Source: Bradyrhizobium sp. CB1650
GTDB lineage: Bacteria > Pseudomonadota > Alphaproteobacteria > Rhizobiales > Xanthobacteraceae
Direction: 5' to 3'
DNA length: 64,000 bases
Assembly (NCBI RefSeq): GCF_029761915.1
Contig: NZ_CP121695.1
Coordinates: 1,426,001-1,490,000, forward strand
Below are positions 35,632 through 44,455 of the stretch, in pieces. The notes under the pieces were generated by a model. It was not told where the DNA came from, searched no databases, and worked only from the letters and a program-made list of their open reading frames with translations. Position numbers and translations under genes: made by a program. Every line of letters begins with the position of its first letter. Positions within the stretch are counted from its first letter, which is position 1.

Positions 35632-35808
35632 GAGACTTGCTCCAATTCGGAGCAAACCTCTCACTTTGGCCTTAACGGCCTGTTGCAACATCGGCGCTGA
35701 TTGTGCGCAGCCCGTATTCAACCGGAGAAAGGCCTCGATATTTCGACGGGTAATCGTCGCACAATGTTAACCACGCCGGCCCGCAGTTCGCGCGCGGTGC
35801 TGCCGTCC

Positions 35809-36030
35809 TCATCCCTCCAGCGTGAAGCCGACGCGTAACGTCACCTGGTAATGACGCACGGCGCCGTTCTCGATGTGGCCGCGCGTCTGCACGACCTCGA
35901 ACCACTTCATCTCGCGAACGGTCTTGGCAGCGCGGCTGATCGCGTTCTTGATCGCATCATCGATCGATGTCTCCGACGATCCGACGAGTTCCAGGATCTT
36001 GTAGACGTGGTCCTTCTCGGCTGTGGGCAT
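35809..36030 (-). CDS. Dodecin family flavin-binding protein
   Basis: A 73-residue protein of the dodecin family. It assembles as a 12-mer that stores FMN or related flavins. The core reads [20 protein letters not shown] with the flavin-stacking tryptophan in [17 protein letters not shown]. The ATG at 36030 follows a GGAGG ribosome site. The gene stands alone, convergent with nothing, and is separated by about 180 bp from the cyclase gene. Confidence 0.92.
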   Translation of the reverse strand: MPTAEKDHVYKILELVGSSETSIDDAIKNAISRAAKTVREMKWFEVVQTRGHIENGAVRHYQVTLRVGFTLEG

Positions 36031-36239
36031 GGCGAACCTCCGCTTGGTCGGCTGCGGCAGCCGGGACTGTCTCCGGCCCAAATGTCACATTGGTCAGCCG
36101 CGCCACCTCCATTTGAACGGACGGAACGGTCTCGGGTTCCCGTGATGGCCCGCATGTACCAGCCGGGGTGGAGCGGGCCACGCTCGCCTCGATGGCGCTC
36201 ACGCTCGGCGGCGTGACACTGGCGTTGCAGCGGGGCTGA

Positions 36240-37523
36240 TCACTCCAGGACGCGCGCGGGACCCGAAAGGAGATCGGCGGGCTCCTCGCCTAGCGCTGCG
36301 ATCGCGGTCTTGGTGTCGCGAAGCAGGAATCGCAGCAACATCGCGAGCACGGCCAGCAGCACGATCCCGGCGACGGCTGGCGTGAAATACCGCTCGAGGT
36401 CTTCGGCGGTGGCGTGCTCCGCGGCCAGCCGCGCCGATTGCAGCAGCCCGTAGGAGTTGACGAACAGGATGAGCCCGTACAAGACGCCGCGTTCGCGCGC
36501 ACTGGCCAGCTTGGAAAGATCCGGAAGCAGCAGCGCAAGACCGATCCCCACGATCGGCAGATCGTAGTCGTAGGCGTAGGGGCTGATCATTACGGAGACG
36601 ATCGCGACGACGCCGAGCGCGAAGCGGGGAGACGGCCCGCGAAGGACGGCGAGTGCGACGGCCGCTAGTGCAAGGCACGCGACAGCCGTTTGTCCCCAGA
36701 ATGCCAGGACCGGCGGAAGGCCGGACTTGTGCAGCGAGGCGTACACCGAGATCATGCGAAACAGCGGATACCGCCCTTGCTCCAGATAGCCGGCGGACTC
36801 CTTGATGGCGCCCAGCCATGCGATCCAGATTTGCGGCCCGAACGCGATCGTGCACACAAGCGAGCTCGCGACCACCACGATCGCGGCGGTGGCGATCGCG
36901 GTCCAGCGACGTGTCAGGAGCATATAGACACCCACCGCAATGGCCAGGTGAGGCTTTATCACCATCGCGCCGAGCGCGAGACCGGCGAGGGCCGGACGTC
37001 GTTCTGCATTGATGCAGACAAGTCCGATCAGCGCGCCGGTGAGAAAACCGTTCTGGCCGCAGGCGATGGTGATCGCGATTGCCGGGAACGCGATGACGAG
37101 CACATGCGCCAGATGGTTTGCCGCGACTGCGCGAAGCGTGATCAGATAGGCTGCAAGCGTTGCTGCGGTGAAGAGAAAGTAGCCGGCCCAGCCGGGCAGG
37201 AATCCGAGGGGCGCCAGCAGCAGATCGAATTGCGGCGGATAGGTCCAGGGCATGAAGCTGGTCGCGCCGCCGGATGCCTCGGCTTGCATCTGCGCGAACA
37301 ACGCGAACTGGTAAGTCAGGTCGAGATCGCCGCGCCCGACGTGCTGCGCGACGATGTGGAACGCGGAGAAATCGGCCGTCTGGTTGCCGGCCCAGAGACC
37401 GCCCTCGAAGAACCTGAAGGCCTTGAAAACCACCATCGCCGCCAGTCCCGCGACGATGACGCGCACATACGTCGCGCGCTTCGACGGCAGGAATTGAACT
37501 CGCTCCAGCGTTTCGGTGAGCAT
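36240..37523 (-). CDS. GT87-family (DUF2029) polyprenyl-phosphate mannosyltransferase-like membrane protein
   Basis: A 427-residue protein with about ten transmembrane helices. The first external loop has the GT-C style acidic motif (NQTADFSAFHIVAQHV, about residues 47-62) and FMPWTYPPQFDLLLAPL. These are features of family GT87, whose members move sugars from polyprenyl-phosphate carriers outside the membrane. The acceptor is unknown. The gene stands alone; the 270 bp upstream hold no visible gene. Confidence 0.85.
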   Translation of the reverse strand: MLTETLERVQFLPSKRATYVRVIVAGLAAMVVFKAFRFFEGGLWAGNQTADFSAFHIVAQHVGRGDLDLTYQFALFAQMQAEASGGATSFMPWTYPPQFDLLLAPLGFLPGWAGYFLFTAATLAAYLITLRAVAANHLAHVLVIAFPAIAITIACGQNGFLTGALIGLVCINAERRPALAGLALGAMVIKPHLAIAVGVYMLLTRRWTAIATAAIVVVASSLVCTIAFGPQIWIAWLGAIKESAGYLEQGRYPLFRMISVYASLHKSGLPPVLAFWGQTAVACLALAAVALAVLRGPSPRFALGVVAIVSVMISPYAYDYDLPIVGIGLALLLPDLSKLASARERGVLYGLILFVNSYGLLQSARLAAEHATAEDLERYFTPAVAGIVLLAVLAMLLRFLLRDTKTAIAALGEEPADLLSGPARVLE

Positions 37524-37796
37524 GAACGCGCTATCTCTGGTAACTGGGACGGAACGGCCGGGAATTTTGCGGGAGAGATTGCCGCCTGAATCTTAAGGTC
37601 CGGTAACGGATTGGAGAGCATTTTGGCGCGGACCGGCTCTCTTTCCGTCGTGCCGGCTTGAAATCGGGCCCTGGATACGCAGGCCGGTTGTCCCGCGCGC
37701 GGAGCGCGGTATGCATCGCCCGCGTGGCGAAGTTGAGCGCAGCCTTCTGCCGCGTTGTGGCGGTATGCGATCGGGGTGCGAGACCAGACGCTGATC

Positions 37797-38354
37797 CTAC
37801 GGATCCAGCTCCGTATCCCAGTAGAGATAGTCCAGCCAGCTATCGTGCAGGTAGTTCGGCGGGAAGAGGCGGCCGTTGCGATGGAGCTGGTGCACGGTCG
37901 GGGCGAAGGCGTGCTGGCGCGGAAACATTTTTGCCTGCGCCGGGGTGAGATTGCCCTTGCGAAGGTTACAGGGCGAGCAGGCCGCGACCACGTTCTCCCA
38001 GGTGGTCTGGCCGCCCTTGCTGCGCGGGATGATGTGATCGAAGGTGAGGTCTTCGGGCGAGCCGCAATATTGGCAGGCGAAACGATCGCGCAGGAAGACG
38101 TTGAAACGGGTAAAGGCGGGATGGGTGGTCGGCTTGACGAAGGATTTGAGCGAGACGACGCTCGGCAGTTGCATTTCCAGTGTGGGACTTCGAACTGCCT
38201 GATCGTAATGCGCGACGATGTTGACGCGGTCGAGGAACACCGCCTTGATCGCGTCCTGCCAGGACCAGAGCGACAGCGGGTAATAACTCAGCGGCCGGAA
38301 GTCCGCATTCAGCACCAACACCGGCCAACTGCCTTGCGAGACATGTGCGTTCAA
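37797..38354 (-). CDS. HNH endonuclease-domain protein
   Basis: A 185-residue protein. The C-terminal half holds a zinc-bound HNH nuclease motif: CQYCG (about residues 90-94), LTFDHIIPRSKGG, and ENVVAACSPCN. The N-terminal half is NAHVSQGSWPVLVLNADFRP and LSYYPLSLWSWQDAIKAV. I chose a TTG start at 38354, which has a GGGAG ribosome site and begins where family similarity begins, by recollection. An ATG at 38393 would add 13 residues with no ribosome site. It is a conserved single-copy-type gene in alphaproteobacteria rather than part of a defence cluster. Target DNA unknown. Confidence 0.85.
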   Translation of the reverse strand: MNAHVSQGSWPVLVLNADFRPLSYYPLSLWSWQDAIKAVFLDRVNIVAHYDQAVRSPTLEMQLPSVVSLKSFVKPTTHPAFTRFNVFLRDRFACQYCGSPEDLTFDHIIPRSKGGQTTWENVVAACSPCNLRKGNLTPAQAKMFPRQHAFAPTVHQLHRNGRLFPPNYLHDSWLDYLYWDTELDP

Positions 38355-38519
38355 GTAACGCTCCCGGCCTCCATATACGCTGCGAAGCAGCATGTATTGA
38401 CATACTACATGCAGCGTGACGGGATTGTGAAGCCCGTGGAGCGACTTATTCAGGCGCAAGCAATGCGGCGGTGGGGTGGCAAGCGCTCAAAAACGCCGTG
38501 ATTTTGGGGGGAGGGGTCC

Positions 38520-39497
38520 ATGCGGGGCTGGTTCGCCGTGCTGCTTGCGGCTGTGCTCGGTGCTGCATCCATCGGCCCGGTTCGGGCCGAGGATTATCCC
38601 GCGCGTCCCGTAACCATGATCGTGCCGTTCCCGGCCGGCGGCGCGACCGACACGCTGGCGCGGTTCCTCGGCGAACGCCTGCATGCCTTGCTGAAGCAGC
38701 CCGTCGTCATCGAGAATCTCGGCGGTGCGGCCGGCTCGCTTGGTGTCGGCCGCGCGGTGCGCGCCGCGGCTGACGGCTACACGCTGTCGATCGGAACCTC
38801 GACCACGCATATGCTGACTGGCGGGCTTTACGCGCTGCCGTTCGATCTCTTGCGCGATCTCGAGCCGATCATTCTAATCGGCAGCGAGCCGCTCTTGATC
38901 GTCGGCCGCAAGGATCTTCCCGCCGACGATCTCAAACAATTGATCGCGTGGCTGAAGGCAAATCCCGACAAGGCGTCGGTCGGCATCGCGGGTGTCGGCG
39001 CCACCGGCCACCTCGCCGGCATCTCGTTCCAGAAGGAGACCGGCACACGATTCCAGTTCGTGCCCTATCGCGGCAACGGTCCGGCGATGCAGGACCTCGT
39101 CGCCGGCCAGATCGACGTGATGATCGAGCCCGCCTCGAATTTCAAATCCCTCGTCGGCGTCGGCAGCATCAAATCGTTCGCCGTGACGAGCAAGTCGCAG
39201 TCGCCGTCTTGGCCGAACATTCCGACTGCGGATGAGGCGGGCTTGCCCGGCTTCTCGGCGTCGCTGTGGTACGGTCTATGGGTGCCGAAGGGCACCTCGA
39301 AGGACATCATCGCCAAGCTCAACGCGGCCATGGTGCAGATCCTGGCAAGCCCGCAGGTGAAGCAGCGCTTTGCCGAACTCGGCATCCAGATATCGCCCTT
39401 GATGGAGCAATCCCCGGAAGCGCTGCGCACCTATCAGAAGGAAGAGGCGGAACGCTGGTGGCCGATCATCAAGGCGTCGGGGATCAAGGTGGAGTGA
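38520..39497 (+). CDS. Bug/TctC-family tripartite tricarboxylate transporter substrate-binding protein
   Basis: A 325-residue periplasmic protein. A signal peptide ends near PVRAEDYP (residue 23). Family motifs are YPARPVTMIVPFPAGGATD (about 25-43), VVIENLGGAAGSLG and VPYRGNGPAMQDLVAGQIDV. The family binds carboxylates for TctAB transporters. No membrane components are nearby, so it is an orphan binding protein, as is common in this family. Confidence 0.92.
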   Translation: MRGWFAVLLAAVLGAASIGPVRAEDYPARPVTMIVPFPAGGATDTLARFLGERLHALLKQPVVIENLGGAAGSLGVGRAVRAAADGYTLSIGTSTTHMLTGGLYALPFDLLRDLEPIILIGSEPLLIVGRKDLPADDLKQLIAWLKANPDKASVGIAGVGATGHLAGISFQKETGTRFQFVPYRGNGPAMQDLVAGQIDVMIEPASNFKSLVGVGSIKSFAVTSKSQSPSWPNIPTADEAGLPGFSASLWYGLWVPKGTSKDIIAKLNAAMVQILASPQVKQRFAELGIQISPLMEQSPEALRTYQKEEAERWWPIIKASGIKVE

Positions 39498-39506
39498 TCC
39501 TGGGCC

Positions 39507-39544
39507 GTCATTCCGGGTTCGCGCTTCGCGCGCCCCGGAATGAC
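39507..39544. repeat. Palindromic element, short form of a dispersed family
   Basis: GTCATTCCGGG and CCCGGAATGAC form an 11-bp outer stem around a GCGC-TTC-GCGC inner hairpin. The same pieces recur in the larger element at 47674-47752. It lies between convergent genes. Confidence 0.85.
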
Positions 39545-39549
39545 GGGGT

Positions 39550-40524
39550 CTACTCCCGCACCCGCTCCAGCTTCTGCAGGCACCGTGTGGTGCGCACCGT
39601 GACCGGCATCTCTTCGTCCGGAAAACTGGTCTTCCAGTCGGTGACGCCGACCTCGCCGACATAGATGTCGCCTTGCGAATCCAGCGCGATGCCGTGCGGC
39701 GCCAGGAATTTGCCGCTTGCAACACCCGGGCCTTGCTCGCCACCGAGCCGCGCGATGCGGTTTCCCTTGGCGTCCACGATGGACAGCCGCGGGCCGAGAT
39801 TGGGCACCTTGCGGTTGACGGCCATGCCGGGGCCGAGCTCGCCGACCACGAAGGTCGGTTGCGTTCCACCGCAGCAGCACAGTGCGCAGGGCCGGTGCAG
39901 ATTGTTCCACTGCGTCTCGTACTTGCCCTCGCCATTGAACACCTGCACGCGATGGTTCTCGCGGTCGGCGACATAGACCCAGCCGTCGGCGTCGGTCGCG
40001 ATGTTGTGGACGATGTTGAACTGGCCGGGATCGGTGCCGGGTTCGCCCCAGCTCTTCATAAGCTTGCCGTCTGGCGTGAACTTGTGCACGCGCGCGTTGC
40101 CATAGCCGTCCGAGACGTAGATCTCGCCCTTTGGCGACAGCGCGGTGTGGGTGCAGCGATGGAAGGGATCGCCGCTCATGAACGGCGCCGGCTTCTCGGG
40201 GATGCCGATCGTCAGCAGCACCTTGCCGTCGCTGGTGCATTTGCGCACGGTGTGGTCGCCGTCATCGGTGCAGTAGAGATTGTCGTCGGCGTCGATGTGC
40301 AGGCCATGCGCGCGCGAGAACAGGCCTTCACCCCAGCTCCGCAGGAAATTGCCTTCGCGGTCCAGCATTACAATCGGATGGGCGCCGCGGTTGAAGACGT
40401 AGATGCGGTCCTTGCTGTCGACGGCGACGGATGCGACGTCGGTGAGTTGCCAGCCGTCCGGCAGCTTGGCGAAGTTGTCGACGACGCGGTAGCGGTGCTC
40501 GCCGGTGCCGAGAATGGCTGGCAT
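39550..40524 (-). CDS. NHL-repeat beta-propeller protein
   Basis: A 324-residue protein made of about six NHL-type blades. Recurring units are VDSKDRIYVFNRG, HIDADDNLYCTDD, LSPKGEIYVSDG, TDADGWVYVADRENHRVQVF and LDSQGDIYVGEV. The fold matches peptidyl-alpha-hydroxyglycine lyase-like and SMP-30-like propellers, but no catalytic set can be fixed. An unusual CALCCCGG cysteine cluster lies near residue 228. No signal peptide. The ATG at 40524 has a GGAGGAG ribosome site. It is read in the same direction as the monooxygenase gene but upstream is separated by a 30-bp-arm inverted repeat. Confidence 0.82.
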   Translation of the reverse strand: MPAILGTGEHRYRVVDNFAKLPDGWQLTDVASVAVDSKDRIYVFNRGAHPIVMLDREGNFLRSWGEGLFSRAHGLHIDADDNLYCTDDGDHTVRKCTSDGKVLLTIGIPEKPAPFMSGDPFHRCTHTALSPKGEIYVSDGYGNARVHKFTPDGKLMKSWGEPGTDPGQFNIVHNIATDADGWVYVADRENHRVQVFNGEGKYETQWNNLHRPCALCCCGGTQPTFVVGELGPGMAVNRKVPNLGPRLSIVDAKGNRIARLGGEQGPGVASGKFLAPHGIALDSQGDIYVGEVGVTDWKTSFPDEEMPVTVRTTRCLQKLERVRE

Positions 40525-40570
40525 GGTCTCCTCCTCTTGTTCCATCAGCGCGCGCAATCGTCCCCACACC

Positions 40571-40648
40571 GTCATTGCGAGCGAAGCGAAGCAATCCAGA
40601 GTCTTTCCGTGGAGACGGTCTGGATTGCTTCGCTTCGCTCGCAATGAC
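40571..40648. repeat. Perfect inverted repeat with 30-bp arms
   Basis: The left arm (40571-40600, starting GTCATTGCGAGCGAAGCGAA) is the exact reverse complement of the right arm (40619-40648). The loop is 18 bp and contains GTCT/AGAC, which can pair further. This is a dispersed intergenic element of the GTCATTGCGAGCGAAGC type known from many rhizobial genomes, by recollection. It lies just upstream of the NHL gene start and after the monooxygenase stop. Confidence 0.92.
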
Positions 40649-40656
40649 GAGGGGGC

Positions 40657-42432
40657 TCAAGTGGCACCCACCTCGCGCGCCAGCATCCCTTCCTCGATCG
40701 CCTTGATCTGGAGCGCGAGATATTTCGAGTTGATGCGACATTGCGCGAGGCTGCCGGCGATGAACCACAGGCCGGGCTGCTTCGTGCGCGCATACATGTT
40801 GCGCAGCTCGAAGCCGTCGCCAAAGCCCCAGATCGGGCCGACGCGGTCGGCGATGCCGTCGCCGAACAGTTTTCGCACCAGATAGGCTTGCGGCTTGTAG
40901 CCGGTGGAGAGAACGATGAGGTCGGCGGCGAGGAGCGCGCCGTCCTTCATGCGCGCGCCTTCGGCGACAAAAGCCTCGATGTCGGCGAACTGCTTCAGCT
41001 CGATCGCGCCCTGGGCGACGAGATCGGAGCAGCCGACGTTGAAATAATAGCCGCCGCCGCGGGTGAGGTATTTGAACTGCCAGCCGGTGCCGGCCTCGCC
41101 GAAGTCGAGCTTGAAGCCGACGCGCCGTAAGGCCTCCAGCAGATCCTTGTCGAGCTCCTTGGACTGCTCCGTCAGCATCGCATGGGTCTTCTTCGCGAGC
41201 GGCGTCGGCATCGAGGTCGCGATCAGATCGTTGTCCTCGAGCGTGCCCTCATTGTAGATCGCATACGCAAGCTGCGCCGACGGCTCGATATTGGTGACCA
41301 GTGTCGGCGAGCGCTGCACCAGCGTCACCTCGGCGCCGCTAGAATGAAGATCCTGCGCGATGTCGTGGCCGCTGTTGCCGGTACCGATGACGATCGCGCG
41401 CTTTCCTTTCCAGCTTTCGCCGTCCTCGTATCGGCTCGAATGCAGCAGCGTGCCCTTGAAATTGTCGAGGCTCGGAATGTCCGGGATGTTCGCAATGCCG
41501 CTGACGCCGGTCGCCATCACCACATGGCGCGGATGCATGATGCGCTTGGTCCCGTCGGCGCGGCGCAGCGTGACGTTCCAGTGGTCCTTCGTGTCGTCGT
41601 GCGAGCCGCCCTCGAACTCGGTGCCGGACCAGAAGTTCAGCTCCATGGCATCGACATAGGCCTCGAACCAGTTGGCGAGCTTGTCCTTGGGGATATAGAC
41701 CGGCCAGTTCGGCGGGAACGGCATGTAGGGCAGGTGATTGACCTGCACCTGGTTGTGCAGCGTCAGCGCGTGGTAGCGCTTGCGCCAGTTGTCGCCGATC
41801 CGCGGCCATCGATCGACGATCAGCGTGTCGACATTCATCTGCTTCAACCGTGCCGCAATCGCGAGCCCGGCCTGTCCGCCGCCGACCACCAGCGCGGCGG
41901 GATCGCGATCGGCGTAATCGCCCGATGCCTTGCGCAAATCGAGCCAGTTCGGCCCACGGAAATCGCGCGAGTAGGCCTGTCCGCGCGGCCGCGTCGTGCC
42001 GAGCTGTTCCTCAAATCCCTTCAGCTCGTCGAGTGCGGTGAGCAGTGTCCAGGCTTTCAGCCGGTCGCCGTCTTCGGCATCCGGCACGAGGCGCACGATG
42101 CCGCTGCCGCGGCCGATCGCAGTCTCGAAATTGAAGATCACTTCGATGTTGTTGGTGCCGGCGCGCGTCACCCAGCGCGGCGCCGCGCGGTTGGGTGCGA
42201 TCTTGAAGCTACCTGGCGCGGCCTTGGGCACGAGTGTCGCCAGCTCTCTCGCGATGGTATCCCGGCCGGCGATCGTCTGCAGGTTCCAGCTCAGTGCCAG
42301 CACGTCGCGCCAAAAGCTGTCGGCGAGGAAGAGGCAGTCCAGCGCAGCGCGATCAGACCTGCCCAGCGTGCGCTCGAACTCGTCGAGCCAGGCTTGCACG
42401 GATACGGAAATATCCTTGGTCCTGTCCAGCAT
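40657..42432 (-). CDS. Flavin-containing monooxygenase with N-terminal SnoaL-like domain
   Basis: A 591-residue protein. Residues about 1-150 resemble a SnoaL/NTF2-like domain (LGRSDRAALDCLFLADSFWR). The remaining part is an FAD/NADPH enzyme: the FAD Rossmann motif is VVGGGQAGLAIAARL (about 183-197) and the NADPH motif is VIGTGNSGHDIAQDL (about 354-368). STGYKP late in the chain is the second FAD signature. It likely oxygenates a small organic molecule. The fusion with an NTF2-like domain is shared by plant YUCCA-like bacterial homologues, by recollection. The stop lies 9 bp from the 40571 repeat. Confidence 0.88.
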   Translation of the reverse strand: MLDRTKDISVSVQAWLDEFERTLGRSDRAALDCLFLADSFWRDVLALSWNLQTIAGRDTIARELATLVPKAAPGSFKIAPNRAAPRWVTRAGTNNIEVIFNFETAIGRGSGIVRLVPDAEDGDRLKAWTLLTALDELKGFEEQLGTTRPRGQAYSRDFRGPNWLDLRKASGDYADRDPAALVVGGGQAGLAIAARLKQMNVDTLIVDRWPRIGDNWRKRYHALTLHNQVQVNHLPYMPFPPNWPVYIPKDKLANWFEAYVDAMELNFWSGTEFEGGSHDDTKDHWNVTLRRADGTKRIMHPRHVVMATGVSGIANIPDIPSLDNFKGTLLHSSRYEDGESWKGKRAIVIGTGNSGHDIAQDLHSSGAEVTLVQRSPTLVTNIEPSAQLAYAIYNEGTLEDNDLIATSMPTPLAKKTHAMLTEQSKELDKDLLEALRRVGFKLDFGEAGTGWQFKYLTRGGGYYFNVGCSDLVAQGAIELKQFADIEAFVAEGARMKDGALLAADLIVLSTGYKPQAYLVRKLFGDGIADRVGPIWGFGDGFELRNMYARTKQPGLWFIAGSLAQCRINSKYLALQIKAIEEGMLAREVGAT

Positions 42433-42509
42433 GCGCGACCTCGTGGCCGTCTTCGCGGCGTTTCCTCTGGGGCCGAGGCTATATGGTTTCGGTGGCGTCC
42501 AAAAGCCGA

Positions 42510-43595
42510 TTACCCGAGCAAGGAAAGCATGTGGCCCTGCTCAGGCGGAATACGGCCCTTCAGCATGTCGAGATAGACCCGCCGCACCGCGTCCGGTCCG
42601 CGGCTTTCGACGACGGTCAGGCATGTCTGCACGAGCGGAGCGAAGCCGGACCATGCCGCGGCAAAACGCTGCTCGATGCCGCCGGGGCCCCATTCCTTGG
42701 CCCGCTTGCGGATCTGGTCGGGGGCGAAGAACCCGCGCGGTTTTGCGCCGGGCAGTTCGCCTTCGTCCGCGTCGGTGGCGCGATGCGTCAATCCGACCCG
42801 CAGCGAGCATTTCATGTGGTCGCCGAAGTGGTGGTGCAACTCGGCGCGCAGCGCGCTGTTGCCGGCCATGTCGACGTAGGCAGCCGGCGCAGCCGACGGC
42901 AGCGTCGTCGCGCGATCATAGGTGACGATCTCGTCATGGCAGCCGAGCGAGGCGACGAAGCCCGTATTGCCGGCCGACGTCAACCCGATCACCTTGCGCC
43001 CGCGCGTATGCAGGAGGTGCGCAAGCCCCAACGCGGTCTTGCTCGAGGCACTCGAGAGCAGCACGGTCCGCGCGCCAAAATCGTCGTTCTCGGCGAGGAA
43101 GTCGTCGACCAGGAACGACAGCATGAACAGCGGCCGCAGCAGCGCCTGATAGTCGCCATGGCGGCCTGCGTAAGCGGGATCGCCGCCGACGCGCGCATAG
43201 GCATTGTAGACCGGCGCCACGCTCTGCCGGTGCGCGGCGCCGTCGCGCAGGCCGCGCCTGCTGACGTCGGTCGCCTCGATCACGAGATGCGTTGCCATCG
43301 GGAAATAGCCGAACAGGCGCTCGCCCACGGCGACGTTTGGGTGCTTCGAGGCGATCACCTCGCCAAAGCCCCACACTGGAATGTTGCCAAAACCGTCCGG
43401 TGCGGGAAAGAGCTGCCAGTATTTCAGCTCGTCGCCGAGCACAGCGTAGGTGATGTTGTTGGCAGTGAAGGCGAAGCGGTCGATCTTCACGAGCAGTGCA
43501 TCCTGCGGCAGCGCCTCGCCTGCGGGAAGCTCGGTTGCGACCGTCTTGCACGCTTGAAGATCGTCTCGCGCAACGATGAAGTCGGTGGCTGTCAT
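42510..43595 (-). CDS. DUF2855-family protein
   Basis: A 361-residue protein. It resembles zinc-free medium-chain reductase relatives: KIDRFAFTANNITYAVLGDEL early, then a Rossmann-like stretch TVLLSSASSKTALGLAHLL and GRKVIGLTSAGN (about residues 190-220). DUF2855 members are uncharacterised and may be oxidoreductases. The ATG at 43595 gives the family length; the longer frame is not conserved. It lies 77 bp upstream of the monooxygenase gene on the same strand, so a shared transcript is possible. Confidence 0.82.
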   Translation of the reverse strand: MTATDFIVARDDLQACKTVATELPAGEALPQDALLVKIDRFAFTANNITYAVLGDELKYWQLFPAPDGFGNIPVWGFGEVIASKHPNVAVGERLFGYFPMATHLVIEATDVSRRGLRDGAAHRQSVAPVYNAYARVGGDPAYAGRHGDYQALLRPLFMLSFLVDDFLAENDDFGARTVLLSSASSKTALGLAHLLHTRGRKVIGLTSAGNTGFVASLGCHDEIVTYDRATTLPSAAPAAYVDMAGNSALRAELHHHFGDHMKCSLRVGLTHRATDADEGELPGAKPRGFFAPDQIRKRAKEWGPGGIEQRFAAAWSGFAPLVQTCLTVVESRGPDAVRRVYLDMLKGRIPPEQGHMLSLLG

Positions 43596-43691
43596 GGTGT
43601 TGATCCCCGGCTCTGGTCCGCGCGGGCATCTCATCGGTCACGCACGCAAGGTTTGCAACAGCAACATAGTTTTAAACGCTGTTCGGCCGCT

Positions 43692-44339
43692 TCAGGCCGT
43701 CAGCACGCCCTCGCGCTTCTTCACCGCACGGTAGTAGCTCCACCACAGATGCGCTGCGGCGCCGCGCAACGGCCGCCAGGGTTCGGCAAGCGGCGCCATC
43801 TGCTTCTCCGTCGGCCGTGCCTTCAAACCCAGTCCGATGCGGATGCCTTCCTGCACGGCGAGGTCGCCGGCCGGCCAGGCGTCGCCATGGCCGAGACAGA
43901 ACAGGAGGTAGACGTCCGCCGTCCACGGCCCGATGCCCGGCAGCGCGATCAGGGTGTGATGCGCCGCATCGGCGTCCTCTTCGGCCAGCACGTCGAGGTT
44001 GAGCCGCTGCGCGGCGATCTCGCGCGCGAGATGCTTCAAGGTCTTGATCTTGGCGGCGGAGAGGCCGAGCCGCCCCAGCCGGTCGGTGCGGGCGCGGCGC
44101 ACCGCGTCATGGTCGAACGGATCGAAGGCGGCCGACAGCCGCCCCCAGATCGCCGAAGCGCTTGCCGTGGAGAGCTGCTGCCCGCAGACGATATGCGCGA
44201 GTCCGACAAAGCCCGGCTCGCGCCGCCGCAAGGCGGGCATGCCGGCGACCTCGAATACGGGTTTGAGGCGCGGGTCGCGTTTCACCAGTGTGCGGACGGC
44301 TTCTTCGAGGTCGGACTGGGTTTCGAGATGGATGGTCAT
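43692..44339 (-). CDS. DNA-3-methyladenine glycosylase II (AlkA-type HhH-GPD protein)
   Basis: A 215-residue base-excision repair glycosylase. The helix-hairpin-helix with its Gly/Pro loop and the catalytic aspartate are in LIALPGIGPWTADVYLLFCL and HGDAWPAGDLAVQEG (about residues 130-165). The upstream helix contains GLSAAKIKTLKHLA. It should remove alkylated purines from DNA. It lacks the N-terminal beta domain of E. coli AlkA, as the shorter bacterial and yeast MAG1 relatives do. It is 96 bp upstream of the DUF2855 gene. Confidence 0.9.
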   Translation of the reverse strand: MTIHLETQSDLEEAVRTLVKRDPRLKPVFEVAGMPALRRREPGFVGLAHIVCGQQLSTASASAIWGRLSAAFDPFDHDAVRRARTDRLGRLGLSAAKIKTLKHLAREIAAQRLNLDVLAEEDADAAHHTLIALPGIGPWTADVYLLFCLGHGDAWPAGDLAVQEGIRIGLGLKARPTEKQMAPLAEPWRPLRGAAAHLWWSYYRAVKKREGVLTA

Positions 44340-44350
44340 TGCTGCTCAAC

Positions 44351-44440
44351 TCGTCATGCGCGGGCTTGACCCGCGCATCCATCTCCTATCGTAACAGAGT
44401 CATGGAAGATGGATTGCCGGGGCAAGCCTGGCAATGACGA
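44351..44440. repeat. Cloverleaf-like palindromic intergenic element
   Basis: An outer stem (TCGTCA/TGACGA) encloses three hairpins in series. The first is TGCGCGGG-CTTGA-CCCGCGCA (44357-44377). The second is TCCATC...GATGGA (44378-44413). The third is TTGCC...GGCAA (44414-44434). It lies between the divergent glycosylase and GluQRS genes, so it contains or overlaps their promoters. Confidence 0.85.
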
Positions 44441-44455
44441 ATACCGCGAGAACCG

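Noticed and set aside
37797..38354. HNH gene considered as a defence-system nuclease
   Set aside because: No methylase, helicase, NTPase or phage-related neighbour is present, and the protein belongs to a widely conserved stand-alone group.
42234..44369. A 711-residue open frame on the plus strand
   Set aside because: It crosses three minus-strand genes with recognisable domains (monooxygenase, DUF2855, glycosylase) and itself has no domain.
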